From G963665495 sp963667575 (GTDB taxonomy: Bacteria; Desulfobacterota; Desulfovibrionia; Desulfovibrionales; Desulfovibrionaceae): 64,000 nt of DNA. Position 1 is the stretch's first letter. Every line of letters starts with the position of its first letter. Both the position numbers and the translations under genes were made by a program. Below the pieces are notes generated by a model, which was not told where the DNA came from, made no database searches, and saw only the letters and a program-made list of their open reading frames with translations. Shown here piece by piece: positions 17,836 through 29,238 of this stretch. The stretch spans positions 197,616-261,615 of the forward strand of contig CAXXHY010000010.1 in NCBI GenBank assembly GCA_963667575.2, written 5' to 3'.

Positions 17836-18510
17836 GTGAACGAGCTGCTTTGGATTGGTTTTATCATTATTGATTTGTCTCTCGCCCTGGCGATCTTCAG
17901 ATTTTTCGGGCGAGGCGGATTATATGCCCTGATTGTTTTTGATCTTCTGCTTTGCAACATTCAGGTGCTCAAGACGGTTGAATTGTTCGGCCTTACGACG
18001 ACGTTGGGTAATATCCTATACGCGAGTGTTTTCTTTGCAACGGACTTGCTCAGTGAATTTTACGGAAAAAAGAATGCCCAAAAAGGCGTTTATCTGGGAT
18101 TCATTTCTCTATTGATGGCCACTCTCTATATGCAGCTGGCTCTGCAGTTCGTTCCGGCCGGCGATGACTTTGCCCAACCCCATTTGCTGGCCATTTTCAA
18201 CTTTTTCCCCAGAATAGTCCTGGCCAGCCTGGCAGCCTATTTCGTCTCCCAGACGCACGATGTCTGGGCATATCATTACTGGCACGAACGGACCAATGGC
18301 CGTCATCTCTGGCTGCGAAACAATGCCAGCACTTTTGTCAGCCAATTGCTGGATTCGGTTATTTTCTGCGCCGTCGCCTTTATCGGAGTTTTTTCATGGC
18401 CGGTCTGGTGGGAAGTTTTGCTGAGCACCTATATCCTGAAACTCTTCGTGGCCCTTATGGATACGCCCTTCATTTATCTTGCCCGGCGTTTTTATTGTAA
18501 GGACTCGTAA
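17836..18510 (+). CDS. Queuosine precursor transporter (VUT/YhhQ family)
   Basis: Inner-membrane protein of 224 residues with six hydrophobic segments. It resembles the COG1738 YhhQ family, which imports preQ0/preQ1 for tRNA queuosine synthesis. Family-like stretches are SEFYGKKNAQKGVYLGF, the VSQTHDVWAYHYWHERTNGRHLWLRNNAST block and LDSVIFCAVAFIG. The start is GTG at 17836 behind AAGGAAG. I saw no preQ1 riboswitch in the 85 bases before it. Confidence 0.88.
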   Translation: MNELLWIGFIIIDLSLALAIFRFFGRGGLYALIVFDLLLCNIQVLKTVELFGLTTTLGNILYASVFFATDLLSEFYGKKNAQKGVYLGFISLLMATLYMQLALQFVPAGDDFAQPHLLAIFNFFPRIVLASLAAYFVSQTHDVWAYHYWHERTNGRHLWLRNNASTFVSQLLDSVIFCAVAFIGVFSWPVWWEVLLSTYILKLFVALMDTPFIYLARRFYCKDS

Positions 18511-19513
18511 TTTTGTATGACGATTCGCGGTGGGATGTGGCCTCCAGCTAAGACGAAACAACCTCAAGAGATCTGTTCTCCTTGAAACGAGGCCATCCCA
18601 TCTTTATTCAATCGCCTTTCTCCCAATAATCGCTTTTTTTGTCTGCGGCTTCTGACAATCTCCCAAGATACTTTTGTGGAACGCCTTATCTCTGATCCTG
18701 GTCAGGATTTGCCGGGACATGATCTTGCCACGTTACTTCCCTCCCCGGACTTCATTGTCTTCTTTTGGCTCCATTTCTTCTTCTGCTTTTTTTAGTAGAT
18801 TATAACTCATTTACTAAGTGCCATTATACTACTGTTATTACAAAGCAGCTTAGCGTGTAATATAACACTTACTTTGTGTAAGAATAATATGTATTTATTT
18901 TTTTATTAACCAGCTCTTTTTATGGAAAAATAAAATAAATAAACCAAATATATTATTTTTTTTAAACTTTTTTTTACATGTTAATATTGGAATATAAACA
19001 TTACTTTTTTAATATAGGGCACTGGTTTTTTTGATTATTTTTTAAAATAACTCTAAAAAATGAAATAGTTATGATGAATATCAAAAAAAATAAATGCATA
19101 TATTTACATAGACAAACTGTTGCACATTGTTTTTCTTCAGCTTAAGATGTTGCTATTCTGTAACCTTCCGTAGAATGGGATCATTTCTCTGATAGCTCAA
19201 GCACCCTTCTGCGTATCAGGTTATTGCTATGCTGTTTTACACCCATGGAAGCATATTTTCGTTGATGAGTAGGCAGATGTTGCTTTCGAAGAACTTCTTT
19301 CTGACTGATTCGATTGCAAAGAACTTTGCATATTTTTTAAGATATTCATGTAAAACTATTTTATAATTCTGAATATGTTAAAAAAATGCAATGATTATCT
19401 GGAAATAATTCACTGTAAACATAATGTTATTTTTATAGTGCAAAAATTTCCTGATAATGAAAACAGAGGCTGTTGGATAATACTATTCTGATACCTATTG
19501 CGGAGGGGTCGCT
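18511..19513. other. Long intergenic region, strongly AT-rich
   Basis: One kilobase without a supportable gene. The first 90 bases hold a large hairpin (separate entry). From about 18790 to 19500 the sequence is very AT-rich, with long T and A runs, unlike the flanking genes. It includes the upstream region of the chemoreceptor at 19514. No repeat array, tRNA or conserved reading frame was found. Confidence 0.6.
18531..18600 (+). other. Large hairpin after the queuosine transporter gene
   Basis: Outer stem TGGGATGTGGCCTC (18531) pairs with GAGGCCATCCCA (18589-18600), with a small bulge. An inner stem forms between TCAAGAG and CTCCTTGA. It is followed by TCTTTATTC, a weak T-rich stretch. It could terminate the transporter transcript or be a small structured RNA. 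Confidence 0.45.
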
Positions 19514-21787
19514 ATGCATCTAAAGTCAATTCAACTGAAAATTGCTATTCTGGCGGGAATTTTCCTTGTAATAACTGCAGGAATACTGGTTGTATTCGGT
19601 TTGATTTCTTCCGATAAAACTCGAACTTTCATTTCTCAGAACGTCGACTCTCTTTCACAAAAAAATGCACAAAAACTGTTGGGAACTCTTGCACAAGCCC
19701 AGGCTGCAATAATTCAGAGCCATCTTCAGGACAACCTGGATACGGCAAGAACAATGGCCAAAGTTTTCGAGGTTGTGCGTACGCATGAAAAAACGCATGC
19801 CGAAAAAGAAGGAAGAGAGAATACCTTTCGCGAACTGGTCAATTCCGTCCTTATCAACGTGGTCAAAAGCAATCCCAACTATCTTGGTGCCTATTCCGCC
19901 TGGGAACCCAATGCCCCGGACGGCAATGATGCTGACTTCGCCGGCAAGAGTAAGAGCGGCCATGACCCGGACGGCCGCTTGCTGGCCTACTGGAACAGAG
20001 GCAAGGATGGAAACATGGCGGTTCAGGTGCTCGTAGGCTCGGACAATGCCGATGTATTTTTCAACGGCGTACCCAAAGGAGGCTGTTATCTTGGCCCGAA
20101 AAATACGGGCCGCGAACTGGTCCTAGACCCCATTCCCTATGAGGTTCAGGGGCAGCAGGAATGGTTGACCACCATTTGCGCACCTATCCAGGAAGATGGC
20201 AAATTTCTGGGCGTGGCCGGAACGGATTTGCGCAATACCTTCATGCAGGAGCTGTCCGTCAGAGTGGATAACGATCTTTATGAAGGCAAGGGCGATGTTC
20301 TGGTGATCAGTTACCAGGGCATAATCGTGGCCAGCAGCAAATATCCGAAAGATATAGGACAGCCCTTGAAGTCTCTGTTCCCATCGACCTGGCAGGATAT
20401 CATCTCCATGGTGCAGTCCGGGAAATCTCTGGTGGATACGAACCAGGACGGCACTTTGATGCGGGCCTTTGCTCCGGTTCATCTGGGGCGTACGGAGAAA
20501 CCCTGGAGCATTCTCATCCGTGTTCCGCCGGAAGTCGTAATGGCGGAATCCAGGGCTCTGGAAGCAGCCATGGACGCACGCTCCAAGGAAACAGGCTACT
20601 GGCAGATGGGAACAGGAGCAGTTGTCACCTTGCTGGCCATGATTTTTATCTGGTTCTTTTCCGGAACATTGGTACGACCGCTTAGAGCTGCCGCAGGGTA
20701 TGCGGAAAAAGTGGCCCAGGGGGATTTCTCTCAGCAACTTGATATCAAACAGGAAGACGAGATTGGCACTTTGGCCACCGCTTTGAAGACCATGGTCGGC
20801 AACCTTGAAGAGATGATTTCACAGGCCGAGGAAAAAAGCCAGGAGGCCGCCAGGGAAGCCGAACAGGCCAGAAAAGCGATGGATGAAGCCGAAAAGGCCC
20901 GTGCCGCTGCGGCTCAAGCCTCCCGTCAGGGAATGCTGGAAGCAGCTCAAAAGCTGGAAGCAGTTGTGGAGCGGGTGACCTCCGCATCCGAAGAACTTTC
21001 CACCCAGGTCGAACAATCCCGCAATGGAGCTGAATTACAGAGAAAACACTCTGGAGAAAGTGCCGAATCCATGGAAGAAATGAATTCTGCGGTTTTGGAA
21101 GTGGCTCAGAGGGCTTCTGAAACAGCGGCAAGTTCGGACAATGCCAAAAGCAAGGCGCAGGAAGGGTCCGAGGTGGTCCATCAGGTGGTGGACGCCATCA
21201 ATATGGTGCAGAATCAGACAGAAAGTCTGAAAAAGAATATGAACACTCTTGGTTCACAGGCGCAGGAAATCGGTCAGATCATCAATGTTATTACCGATAT
21301 CGCCGACCAGACCAATTTGCTGGCACTGAACGCTGCCATCGAAGCCGCGCGGGCTGGCGAGGCCGGACGCGGATTTGCCGTAGTGGCTGACGAGGTTCGC
21401 AAGCTTGCGGAAAAAACCATGTCCGCCACCACGGAAGTAAGCCAGGCCATTCAAGCCATCCAGGCAGGCGCCAGTACCAGCCTGGAGGGAATGGACAAGG
21501 CCGCTGAAGCCGTGAACCAGGCCACCGGACTTGCAGAAAGGTCCGGCACCGTGCTTGAAGAAATCGTGCGTATTGTGGAAACATCCGCAGACCAGGTCCG
21601 AACCATTGCTTCCGCATCCGAGCAACAATCCGAGGCTAGTGAGAAAATGACCAAGGCCATCGATGAAATCAACATCATCTCTGTTGATACCGCCGAAGCA
21701 ATGGCCCAGTCTTCCCTGGCTTTTGTGGAATTGTCGGAGCAAGCTCAGACCCTTCAGACCTTGATCAACGAATTGAAAGGCATGTAA
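19514..21787 (+). CDS. Methyl-accepting chemotaxis protein with dCache sensor
   Basis: 757-residue chemoreceptor. N-terminal membrane helix, long periplasmic double-Cache domain (about 40-370; NYLGAYSAWEPNAPDG, CAPIQEDGKFLGVAGTDLR), second helix (TGAVVTLLAMIFIWFFSGTL), HAMP, coiled coil and the signalling tip IEAARAGEAGRGFAVVADEV that contacts CheA/CheW. No C-terminal CheR-binding pentapeptide. The ATG follows GGAGGGG. It stands alone; no other che genes are in the window. The linker after HAMP is rich in Glu/Ala (EEKSQEAAREAEQARKAM), as in the second receptor here. Ligand unknown; dCache domains often bind amino acids or small carboxylates. Confidence 0.95.
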   Translation: MHLKSIQLKIAILAGIFLVITAGILVVFGLISSDKTRTFISQNVDSLSQKNAQKLLGTLAQAQAAIIQSHLQDNLDTARTMAKVFEVVRTHEKTHAEKEGRENTFRELVNSVLINVVKSNPNYLGAYSAWEPNAPDGNDADFAGKSKSGHDPDGRLLAYWNRGKDGNMAVQVLVGSDNADVFFNGVPKGGCYLGPKNTGRELVLDPIPYEVQGQQEWLTTICAPIQEDGKFLGVAGTDLRNTFMQELSVRVDNDLYEGKGDVLVISYQGIIVASSKYPKDIGQPLKSLFPSTWQDIISMVQSGKSLVDTNQDGTLMRAFAPVHLGRTEKPWSILIRVPPEVVMAESRALEAAMDARSKETGYWQMGTGAVVTLLAMIFIWFFSGTLVRPLRAAAGYAEKVAQGDFSQQLDIKQEDEIGTLATALKTMVGNLEEMISQAEEKSQEAAREAEQARKAMDEAEKARAAAAQASRQGMLEAAQKLEAVVERVTSASEELSTQVEQSRNGAELQRKHSGESAESMEEMNSAVLEVAQRASETAASSDNAKSKAQEGSEVVHQVVDAINMVQNQTESLKKNMNTLGSQAQEIGQIINVITDIADQTNLLALNAAIEAARAGEAGRGFAVVADEVRKLAEKTMSATTEVSQAIQAIQAGASTSLEGMDKAAEAVNQATGLAERSGTVLEEIVRIVETSADQVRTIASASEQQSEASEKMTKAIDEINIISVDTAEAMAQSSLAFVELSEQAQTLQTLINELKGM

Positions 21788-21811
21788 CAAGCGCTTTCCA
21801 AAAGGCATCTG

Positions 21812-21853
21812 AAAAAGGCACGTACTGCTTGTCCAAATAGTACGTGCCTTTTT
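21812..21853 (+). terminator. Rho-independent terminator
   Basis: 15-bp stem AAAAAGGCACGTACT / AGTACGTGCCTTTTT, perfect, closing an 11-12-base loop. It lies between the convergent chemoreceptor and rtcB genes and can serve both. Confidence 0.92.
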
Positions 21854-21890
21854 GTGTGCAAAAAATGTAGTAAAAAGTTAATGTATGGGA

Positions 21891-23372
<1,482 letters not shown>

Positions 23373-23692
23373 GGAGACAATTCTCATCGAATGATTCTGG
23401 TTAATGAACTTTTTGTGCTTAATAACAGCTAATGATTTTATTATAATTGTACACAAGGAAAAGATATAAAGTAAATCATACAATTAAATTTTATTTATAA
23501 TATATTTAAAAAAAATCTACAGATAAAAAAACATCAATAACTTGATTGAGTTGGATATTTGTGTATACTTAATAATCACTTTTGAGTGCTAACTGCATTT
23601 ACATTTGCTCTGATAGGGACGTTTCTCTGATTTTTATCCATCAGGATTTGTATCAGGGGACACTGTGAAAGTTTACAAGATGAGGGGAAAAA

Positions 23693-25324
23693 ATGCGGCA
23701 GAATCTTGTTTTACTTTTTGTTCTTGTTTTTGCGCTTTGCGCATGCGGTACGCACAGGACAACGCAGACGTTACAGGTATCCGAGCCCCCCGTCATCGAA
23801 AAGATTTCTGCAGTCACACCAGTTGCCACATCATCTCCGTCCAGCTCAACAGAGGAATTTAGCCTCGTACTGCCGTTGCCCGCAAGTACCGAGTACGACA
23901 AGGTTGCGACCGAACTGGATGCCTATAAGCCTTTGTTCGCAGGTGTCATGAGAACAGAGCCGGACGTACGCCTGCGTATCACTGCCCATACGGCTCTGCT
24001 GCATTCAGCCAAGGAAAGTATGACTCGTTCGGAACGGATCGCGGACGCGGTGAAAAAGTATCTGCTGGCCGATACGGGGATCGATCCTTCGAGAATACAA
24101 ATTCTGCCGCGGGGTGCTGAAGCTCCCTTGTTCGCCAATTCATCCGCCTATGGCCGTGCAAGAAACAACCGCATGGAATTGACCCTTGAGAACATTTCAA
24201 AATCCGTTCAAAAATCTGGTGCGGCCCCTGAAATAGTCCCTGCCGGGCAACCCGAGGCTTCTGCGTACTCCATTGAGTCCCCCGAGCCCCTTGCCGTTTC
24301 CTCGGAAGTGCTGACCAGAACCTATACTTTCAGATTCGCATCCGGTCATTCCGGTCTGAATAGCGACATGCTGCAACAGGCCGAGAGCCTGTCTTCGTTT
24401 TTAAAGGCAAACCCCGGGGTCAAGGCTGTAATCGTTGGCCATACGGACAATGTCGGCCGCGCGGACAACAATCAGCGGCTTTCTTATCAACGCGGACTGG
24501 AACTGCAGATTACCCTGCTCACCAAATTCGGCATTCCTGCGGAGCGTACGGAAGTGAGAGGAGCTGGTGAAGACAGGCCCATTGCGGACAACCGTACGGC
24601 CCTGGGCAGGAGCTTGAATCGCCGCGTAGAAGTTTCCATGTTGCCCTACAAGCCTGTGCTGCGCTTTGCTGAAATTCCATCCCGGTCAGTGATTCCTGGG
24701 GAATCAGCCGCACCAGTTGCCCGGAAAAACGCGCCCCCCCCTGCTCCCGCGTACGCGCAAGTGGCCACAGTTACGGATTATCGGCAACGACTCGAACGGC
24801 TTGCCAAGCTCTATGGGGCTCGTGAGGTGATTTATTCCGGTGGGGTCCGGTACGTGCCCTTGCAGTCCGCCGGGAGCATCAGGAATTATCGCGTGGAAAT
24901 CAGCGTAAGCAAGTGCACGCTGTGGCTATACCGTATCCTGCCTGATGGGAGTAAGCTTTTGGTACGCCCTTACAAGGTGGCTACGGCCAAAAGGGGCACC
25001 CCCTATCCGCAAGGCTCCGGATACGTTACCGCCATCGACTATGATCCGTGGTGGTTTCCTACCGCCCGTATGGTGCGCCAAGCCGCAGCAAAGGGACGGA
25101 GATTGGAACCTGTGCCTCCGGGGAACAACAGCAATCCGATGGGAGCATTCAAGATTTATCTTTCCCATGCCAACAACGGGGGCTCTTTCAGGATCCACGG
25201 GACCAACAAGCCGTCCTTGATTGGTCAGCGGGTTTCGCAGGGCTGCATCAGAATGACCAACAATGACGGACTCGAACTGGCCCGAACCATCAAACCCGGA
25301 ACGGAAGTCGTCGTGTACGAATAA
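23693..25324 (+). CDS. Lipoprotein with two OmpA-like domains and an L,D-transpeptidase domain
   Basis: 543 residues. A lipoprotein-type signal (LLFVLVFALCACG) is followed by a first, divergent OmpA-like domain (about 60-165; AEAPLFANSSAYGRARNNRMEL), a second canonical OmpA peptidoglycan-binding domain (about 205-320; ASGHSGLNSD, VIVGHTDNVG, LNRRVEVSM) and a YkuD L,D-transpeptidase domain (about 400-540). The catalytic motif is intact: IHGTNKPSLIGQRVSQGCIRM with the nucleophilic Cys. The protein would sit in the envelope, hold peptidoglycan and make 3-3 cross-links or attach a partner. The ATG follows GAGGGG. The fusion order is unusual, and the gene is monocistronic. Confidence 0.9.
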   Translation: MRQNLVLLFVLVFALCACGTHRTTQTLQVSEPPVIEKISAVTPVATSSPSSSTEEFSLVLPLPASTEYDKVATELDAYKPLFAGVMRTEPDVRLRITAHTALLHSAKESMTRSERIADAVKKYLLADTGIDPSRIQILPRGAEAPLFANSSAYGRARNNRMELTLENISKSVQKSGAAPEIVPAGQPEASAYSIESPEPLAVSSEVLTRTYTFRFASGHSGLNSDMLQQAESLSSFLKANPGVKAVIVGHTDNVGRADNNQRLSYQRGLELQITLLTKFGIPAERTEVRGAGEDRPIADNRTALGRSLNRRVEVSMLPYKPVLRFAEIPSRSVIPGESAAPVARKNAPPPAPAYAQVATVTDYRQRLERLAKLYGAREVIYSGGVRYVPLQSAGSIRNYRVEISVSKCTLWLYRILPDGSKLLVRPYKVATAKRGTPYPQGSGYVTAIDYDPWWFPTARMVRQAAAKGRRLEPVPPGNNSNPMGAFKIYLSHANNGGSFRIHGTNKPSLIGQRVSQGCIRMTNNDGLELARTIKPGTEVVVYE

Positions 25325-25342
25325 CGGCGGGACTGGCCCGGA

Positions 25343-26374
25343 TCAGAGAATTTGTTCCAGTTGGCGCAGATTTTCTTTGCGCCCGATGGCCAGAAGGGTC
25401 ACACCCGCTTCGATGACGGTTTGCGGGGGCGGATTGTAAAGCATTTCACCATTGAGCTGCTTGATGGCCACAATGATCAGGTTGAAACGGGGGCGGATCT
25501 GGGATTGGATCAGATCCTTTTCAACCAGTTCTGATTTTCCTCCAACCACGAGTTCTTCGAGCTGCAGGTCGATGCCTCCGCGCATGGCCAGTTCCAGAAA
25601 GGAAATCACTGCAGGCCGCAGCACGGACTGAGCCATACGTACGCCGCCAATGGTATGCGGCATGACCACCCTGTCGGCGCCGGCAAGTTCGAGCCTGTGG
25701 ATATGGCGAGAATCGTCACAGCGGGCGATAATCAGAATGTCGGCTTTGACCTGGCGGGCCGTGAGCACCACGTATACATTTGATGCCTCACGATCCAGTG
25801 TGGTCACAAGGGAACGGGCTCGGTCGAGCCCTGCTGCCAGCAGCACCTGGTCGGAAGTGGCATCTCCCTGCACGTAGAGAATTTCCTCGTCTTCCAGCTC
25901 CAGTATCAGGTCTTCATTTTGTTCGATCACCACCACCGGAAGACCTTCTTCCTTGATTTCCTTGGCCACGATGGAACCGATCCGGCCATATCCGCAGACA
26001 ATGAAATGATCTTTGAGTCGGTCGATTTTGTGCTGCATGTGTTTTCTCCCAAGTATGTGGTGCAGGCGGCCTTCCACCACGAGTTGCGCAATGGTACCGG
26101 CTATGAACATGAACGTGCCCACACCCACGAGAATCAGTGCGGAGGTAAAGAGACGCCCGGCACGGCTCAATTCGTGAACTTCCTGAAAGCCTACGGTTGA
26201 GAGCGTAATCATGGACATGTAAAAGCTGTCCCAGAAATCCCAACCTTCCAGGTACATGTAGCCGAAAGAGGAACCGAACAGAATAAGCAGCAGGCCGATG
26301 ATACCGATGGTCAACGGCAGGAATGAGCCCATTCTGCTTTCCAGGGCATGCAGTTTGATACGGGGGCGTTTCAT
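25343..26374 (-). CDS. Two-helix potassium channel with RCK/TrkA domains
   Basis: 343 residues. Two membrane helices surround a pore loop (MSMITLSTVGFQEVHELS). The cytoplasmic part has a TrkA-N/RCK Rossmann fold (FIVCGYGRIGSIVAKEI, with the GxGxxG nucleotide site) and a TrkA-C domain. The selectivity filter reads TVGFQ instead of the usual TVGYG: the last Gly is Gln and Tyr is Phe. Such variants occur in some bacterial RCK channels, so selectivity may be altered rather than lost (inference). It starts eight bases after uvrB ends and is probably co-transcribed with it. Confidence 0.88.
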   Translation of the reverse strand: MKRPRIKLHALESRMGSFLPLTIGIIGLLLILFGSSFGYMYLEGWDFWDSFYMSMITLSTVGFQEVHELSRAGRLFTSALILVGVGTFMFIAGTIAQLVVEGRLHHILGRKHMQHKIDRLKDHFIVCGYGRIGSIVAKEIKEEGLPVVVIEQNEDLILELEDEEILYVQGDATSDQVLLAAGLDRARSLVTTLDREASNVYVVLTARQVKADILIIARCDDSRHIHRLELAGADRVVMPHTIGGVRMAQSVLRPAVISFLELAMRGGIDLQLEELVVGGKSELVEKDLIQSQIRPRFNLIIVAIKQLNGEMLYNPPPQTVIEAGVTLLAIGRKENLRQLEQIL

Positions 26375-26381
26375 AACGTCC

Positions 26382-28427
26382 TCAGGATGCGGCGATCAGT
26401 TGTTCCCGCAGTACTTTGATGCGGTCCCGCAACTCCGCTGCGCGCTCGAACTCCAACTCCTTGGCAGCGTCTCGCATCTGTTTTTCCAGTTTTTTGATTT
26501 CCTTTCCAATCAGCTCCGGGTCGCTGAGATAAGCGGCGTGTTCTTCGTTTCTCACGCCTTTCCCGCCATACGCAGGAGACTGTTCCGCGGCATCCGCGTA
26601 CGTTGCCGCTATTTTTGTCTGCGAGTAGATACTTTCCAGGATGTTGGTCATATCCTTGCGTACGGACATGGGTGTAATACCATGTTCTTCATTATGCGCC
26701 AGCTGTTTTTCTCGACGCCGCTGGGTCTCCTCCATGGCTTCACGCATGGAGCGCGTTTCCTTGTCCGCGTAAAGCAGAACCTGTCCCTGAACATTGCGTG
26801 CGGCTCGTCCGAATGTCTGGATCAATGATCTGGCCGAACGCAGGAAGCCCTCCTTATCGGCATCCAGGATGGCCACCAGAGACACCTCAGGGATATCCAG
26901 GCCTTCTCGCAGCAGATTGATGCCGACCAGCGTAAAGAATTCGCCTTTTCGCAAAGACTGGATAATGGCCACCCGCTCGAGCGTATCGATGTCCGAGTGG
27001 AGATAACGCGCCGGATGACCCATATTGTTAAAGTATTCGGTTAAGTCTTCAGCCATGCGCTTGGTCAGGGTGGTAACCAGAACCCGTTCGTTTTTTGCCT
27101 GTCTTTTTTTGCATTCCGCGAGCAGGTCGTCCACCTGTCCCTTTGTCGGGCGGATTTCAATCTGCGGATCCACCAGCCCTGTGGGGCGGATGATCTGCTC
27201 CACTATCAAGCCCTGCGCACGCTCCAGCTCCCAGGGGCCCGGCGTGGCGGATACGTATACGGCCTGGTTGATGCGTTCGAGGAATTCCTCAAAGCGCAGC
27301 GGCCGGTTATCCAGTGCGGATGGCAGGCGGAAACCGTAATCCACCAGCGTGGACTTGCGCGAGCGGTCTCCATTGAACATGCCCCCGACCTGGGGAATGG
27401 TGATATGGGATTCATCCACGAAAATGACGAAGTCATCCGGGAAGTAATCCAGCAGACAGGCTGGTGGCTGTCCGGGCGAACGTTTGTCCAGGTGCATGGA
27501 ATAATTTTCAATACCCGTACAGTATCCGAGCTGCTCGATCATCTCCAGATCCATCATGGTCCGTTGCTCGAGCCGCTGCATCTCCACCAGCTGGTTGTTG
27601 TCCTGAAAGTAGTTCAGCCGATCGTGCAGTTCGACACGGATGTCTTCAATGGCCCGCTGCAGGTTGTCCTGGTCGGAAACATAGTGGCTGGCAGGGAAGA
27701 TGACGGTTTTGCTCAGTTCCCCGAGCATTTCCCCGGTTAACGGATCAACCTCGAACATACGCTCGATTTCATCGCCGAAGAACTCCAGGCGAATGGCGCG
27801 TTGATGATGATAGGCCGGGATGACCTCCACCACATCGCCCCGAACCCGGAACGTACCGCGGTGAAAATCGTACTCGTTCCGTTCGTACTGCACTTCCACC
27901 AGGCGTTTGAGAAGCGCATCCTGCGAAAGCTGCTGCCCCACTTCAACGGGGATGACCAGTTTGGCGTAATATTCCGGCGAACCCAGACCATAGATGCAGG
28001 AAACAGAGGCAACGATCAATACGTCGCGTCTGGTCAGCAAGGCGTGGGTAGCCGCATGGCGCAGCTTGTCGATGTCGTCGTTTATGGAACTGTCTTTTTC
28101 AATATAAGTGTCCGACTGCGGTACGTATGCCTCCGGCTGATAGTAATCGTAATAACTGACGAAGTATTCAACGGCATTATGAGGAAACAGTCCGCGGAAT
28201 TCATTATACAGCTGGGCGGCAAGTGTTTTGTTGGGTGCCAGAACCAGAGCCGGTCGCTGGCATGCTGCCACCACCTGGGCCATAGTATAGGTTTTTCCCG
28301 ATCCGGTGACACCCAGCAGAACCTGGTCCTTCACTCCCTGATTGATATTTGTAGCCAGTTGGCTTATGGCCTCTGGCTGGTCCCCTGTGGGTTGAAATGG
28401 GCTTTCAATTTGAAAAAGAGTACTCAT
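26382..28427 (-). CDS. uvrB: Excinuclease ABC subunit B
   Basis: 681-residue damage-verification subunit of nucleotide excision repair. Walker A GVTGSGKTYTMAQV near residue 40, the beta-hairpin region EYFVSYYDYYQPEAYVP, helicase motifs (FVDESHITIPQVGGM, TLTKRMAEDL, NLLREGLDIPEVSLV, QTFGRAARN) and the C-terminal UVR domain (IKKLEKQMRDAAKELEFERAAELRD) that binds UvrC are all present. The N-terminus FQIESPFQPTGDQPEAI is canonical. It is the first gene of a two-gene unit with the K+ channel. Confidence 0.98.
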   Translation of the reverse strand: MSTLFQIESPFQPTGDQPEAISQLATNINQGVKDQVLLGVTGSGKTYTMAQVVAACQRPALVLAPNKTLAAQLYNEFRGLFPHNAVEYFVSYYDYYQPEAYVPQSDTYIEKDSSINDDIDKLRHAATHALLTRRDVLIVASVSCIYGLGSPEYYAKLVIPVEVGQQLSQDALLKRLVEVQYERNEYDFHRGTFRVRGDVVEVIPAYHHQRAIRLEFFGDEIERMFEVDPLTGEMLGELSKTVIFPASHYVSDQDNLQRAIEDIRVELHDRLNYFQDNNQLVEMQRLEQRTMMDLEMIEQLGYCTGIENYSMHLDKRSPGQPPACLLDYFPDDFVIFVDESHITIPQVGGMFNGDRSRKSTLVDYGFRLPSALDNRPLRFEEFLERINQAVYVSATPGPWELERAQGLIVEQIIRPTGLVDPQIEIRPTKGQVDDLLAECKKRQAKNERVLVTTLTKRMAEDLTEYFNNMGHPARYLHSDIDTLERVAIIQSLRKGEFFTLVGINLLREGLDIPEVSLVAILDADKEGFLRSARSLIQTFGRAARNVQGQVLLYADKETRSMREAMEETQRRREKQLAHNEEHGITPMSVRKDMTNILESIYSQTKIAATYADAAEQSPAYGGKGVRNEEHAAYLSDPELIGKEIKKLEKQMRDAAKELEFERAAELRDRIKVLREQLIAAS

Positions 28428-28575
28428 GGAATCCCTTGTTGCGTCTGATGGAACACTTTCGGCATGAGGGTATGTGACTTGCCAAAGCCGGAAGCTGTCC
28501 GTATTGTTCGTGCAACACCTTATACCGAATGCTGAACGCGCCGTCGACCATCGGCGTTTCTAAGGAGGAAATCGA

Positions 28576-29058
28576 ATGGAAGTCAAAATTGCTGTCCCAG
28601 GGCATGCCTTGCCAGTGGACCGCGCTTGGGTGGTAACCATGGTCATAAAAAGTTTCAAGGGCCGCAAGAACGTGGATATCCACCTGTTTCGTACGGGCTA
28701 TGATGCGGAAGCCGAAGGCCAGGACCCCAAGTATGACTGGGATGTGCTCATTGGAGATCCCATGCATCCCGATATGGATCTTGATCCGCTGAAAACACGT
28801 TTGACCGTCTTTGAGTCCTTCACCCTCGAAGAGCGCGATCAGTTGATCGAATATCTCAAGGAACGTTATGACGAGCGCCTTGCTTCAATAATTGCCGGAC
28901 CGCTTGATCTGCCCATCCCTCTTGGATTGCCGCCGCTATCGAGCATTCCCGAAGGAAAAACCCTGGGATTTATTCGTTTTGAAAAAATTCCCAACTACAC
29001 CCTTCCCTTTACTGTTCACGGTTTTTACGACCTCTCGCAGCACGAACCGTTGGTGTAG
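28576..29058 (+). CDS. Conserved-looking hypothetical protein, 160 residues
   Basis: Not recognised. It is a soluble, acidic protein with a well-formed ribosome site (TAAGGAGG, eight bases before ATG). Sequence character is alpha/beta: an N-terminal beta segment (MEVKIAVPGHALPVDRAWVV), an acidic middle (DPKYDWDVLIGDPMHPDMDLD), a helix (TLEERDQLIEYLKERYDERL) and a proline-rich C-terminal half. It stands alone between uvrB and a chemoreceptor and ends in a strong terminator. No function can be proposed. Confidence 0.8.
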   Translation: MEVKIAVPGHALPVDRAWVVTMVIKSFKGRKNVDIHLFRTGYDAEAEGQDPKYDWDVLIGDPMHPDMDLDPLKTRLTVFESFTLEERDQLIEYLKERYDERLASIIAGPLDLPIPLGLPPLSSIPEGKTLGFIRFEKIPNYTLPFTVHGFYDLSQHEPLV

Positions 29059-29073
29059 GGATAACATGCCTTC

Positions 29074-29103
29074 AAGGCCCGGATATTTTCCGGGCCTTTT
29101 TTT
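29074..29103 (+). terminator. Rho-independent terminator
   Basis: Stem AAGGCCCGG / CCGGGCCTT, 7-base loop, then seven T. Sixteen bases after the 160-residue gene. Confidence 0.93.
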
Positions 29104-29212
29104 ACGTCCTACCTGATTTTCTTTTTATCAATCAGCAAAATTTTAGTTCTTGCTTGAAGCAGATTTTTCATGCTGTATCTTTGTCTTGCTTTTGCTCTCT
29201 TGTTCCGCATTA

Positions 29213-29238
29213 TAAACTCTCTGCGGTATTACCGATGC
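29213..29238 (+). promoter_or_regulatory. Possible sigma-28 (FliA) type promoter
   Basis: TAAACTCT, then ACCGATGC after ten bases, resembles the flagellar sigma-28 pattern TAAA-N15-GCCGATAA with one base less spacing. It lies about 120 bases before the chemoreceptor start, a class of gene often read by sigma-28. Confidence 0.35.
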
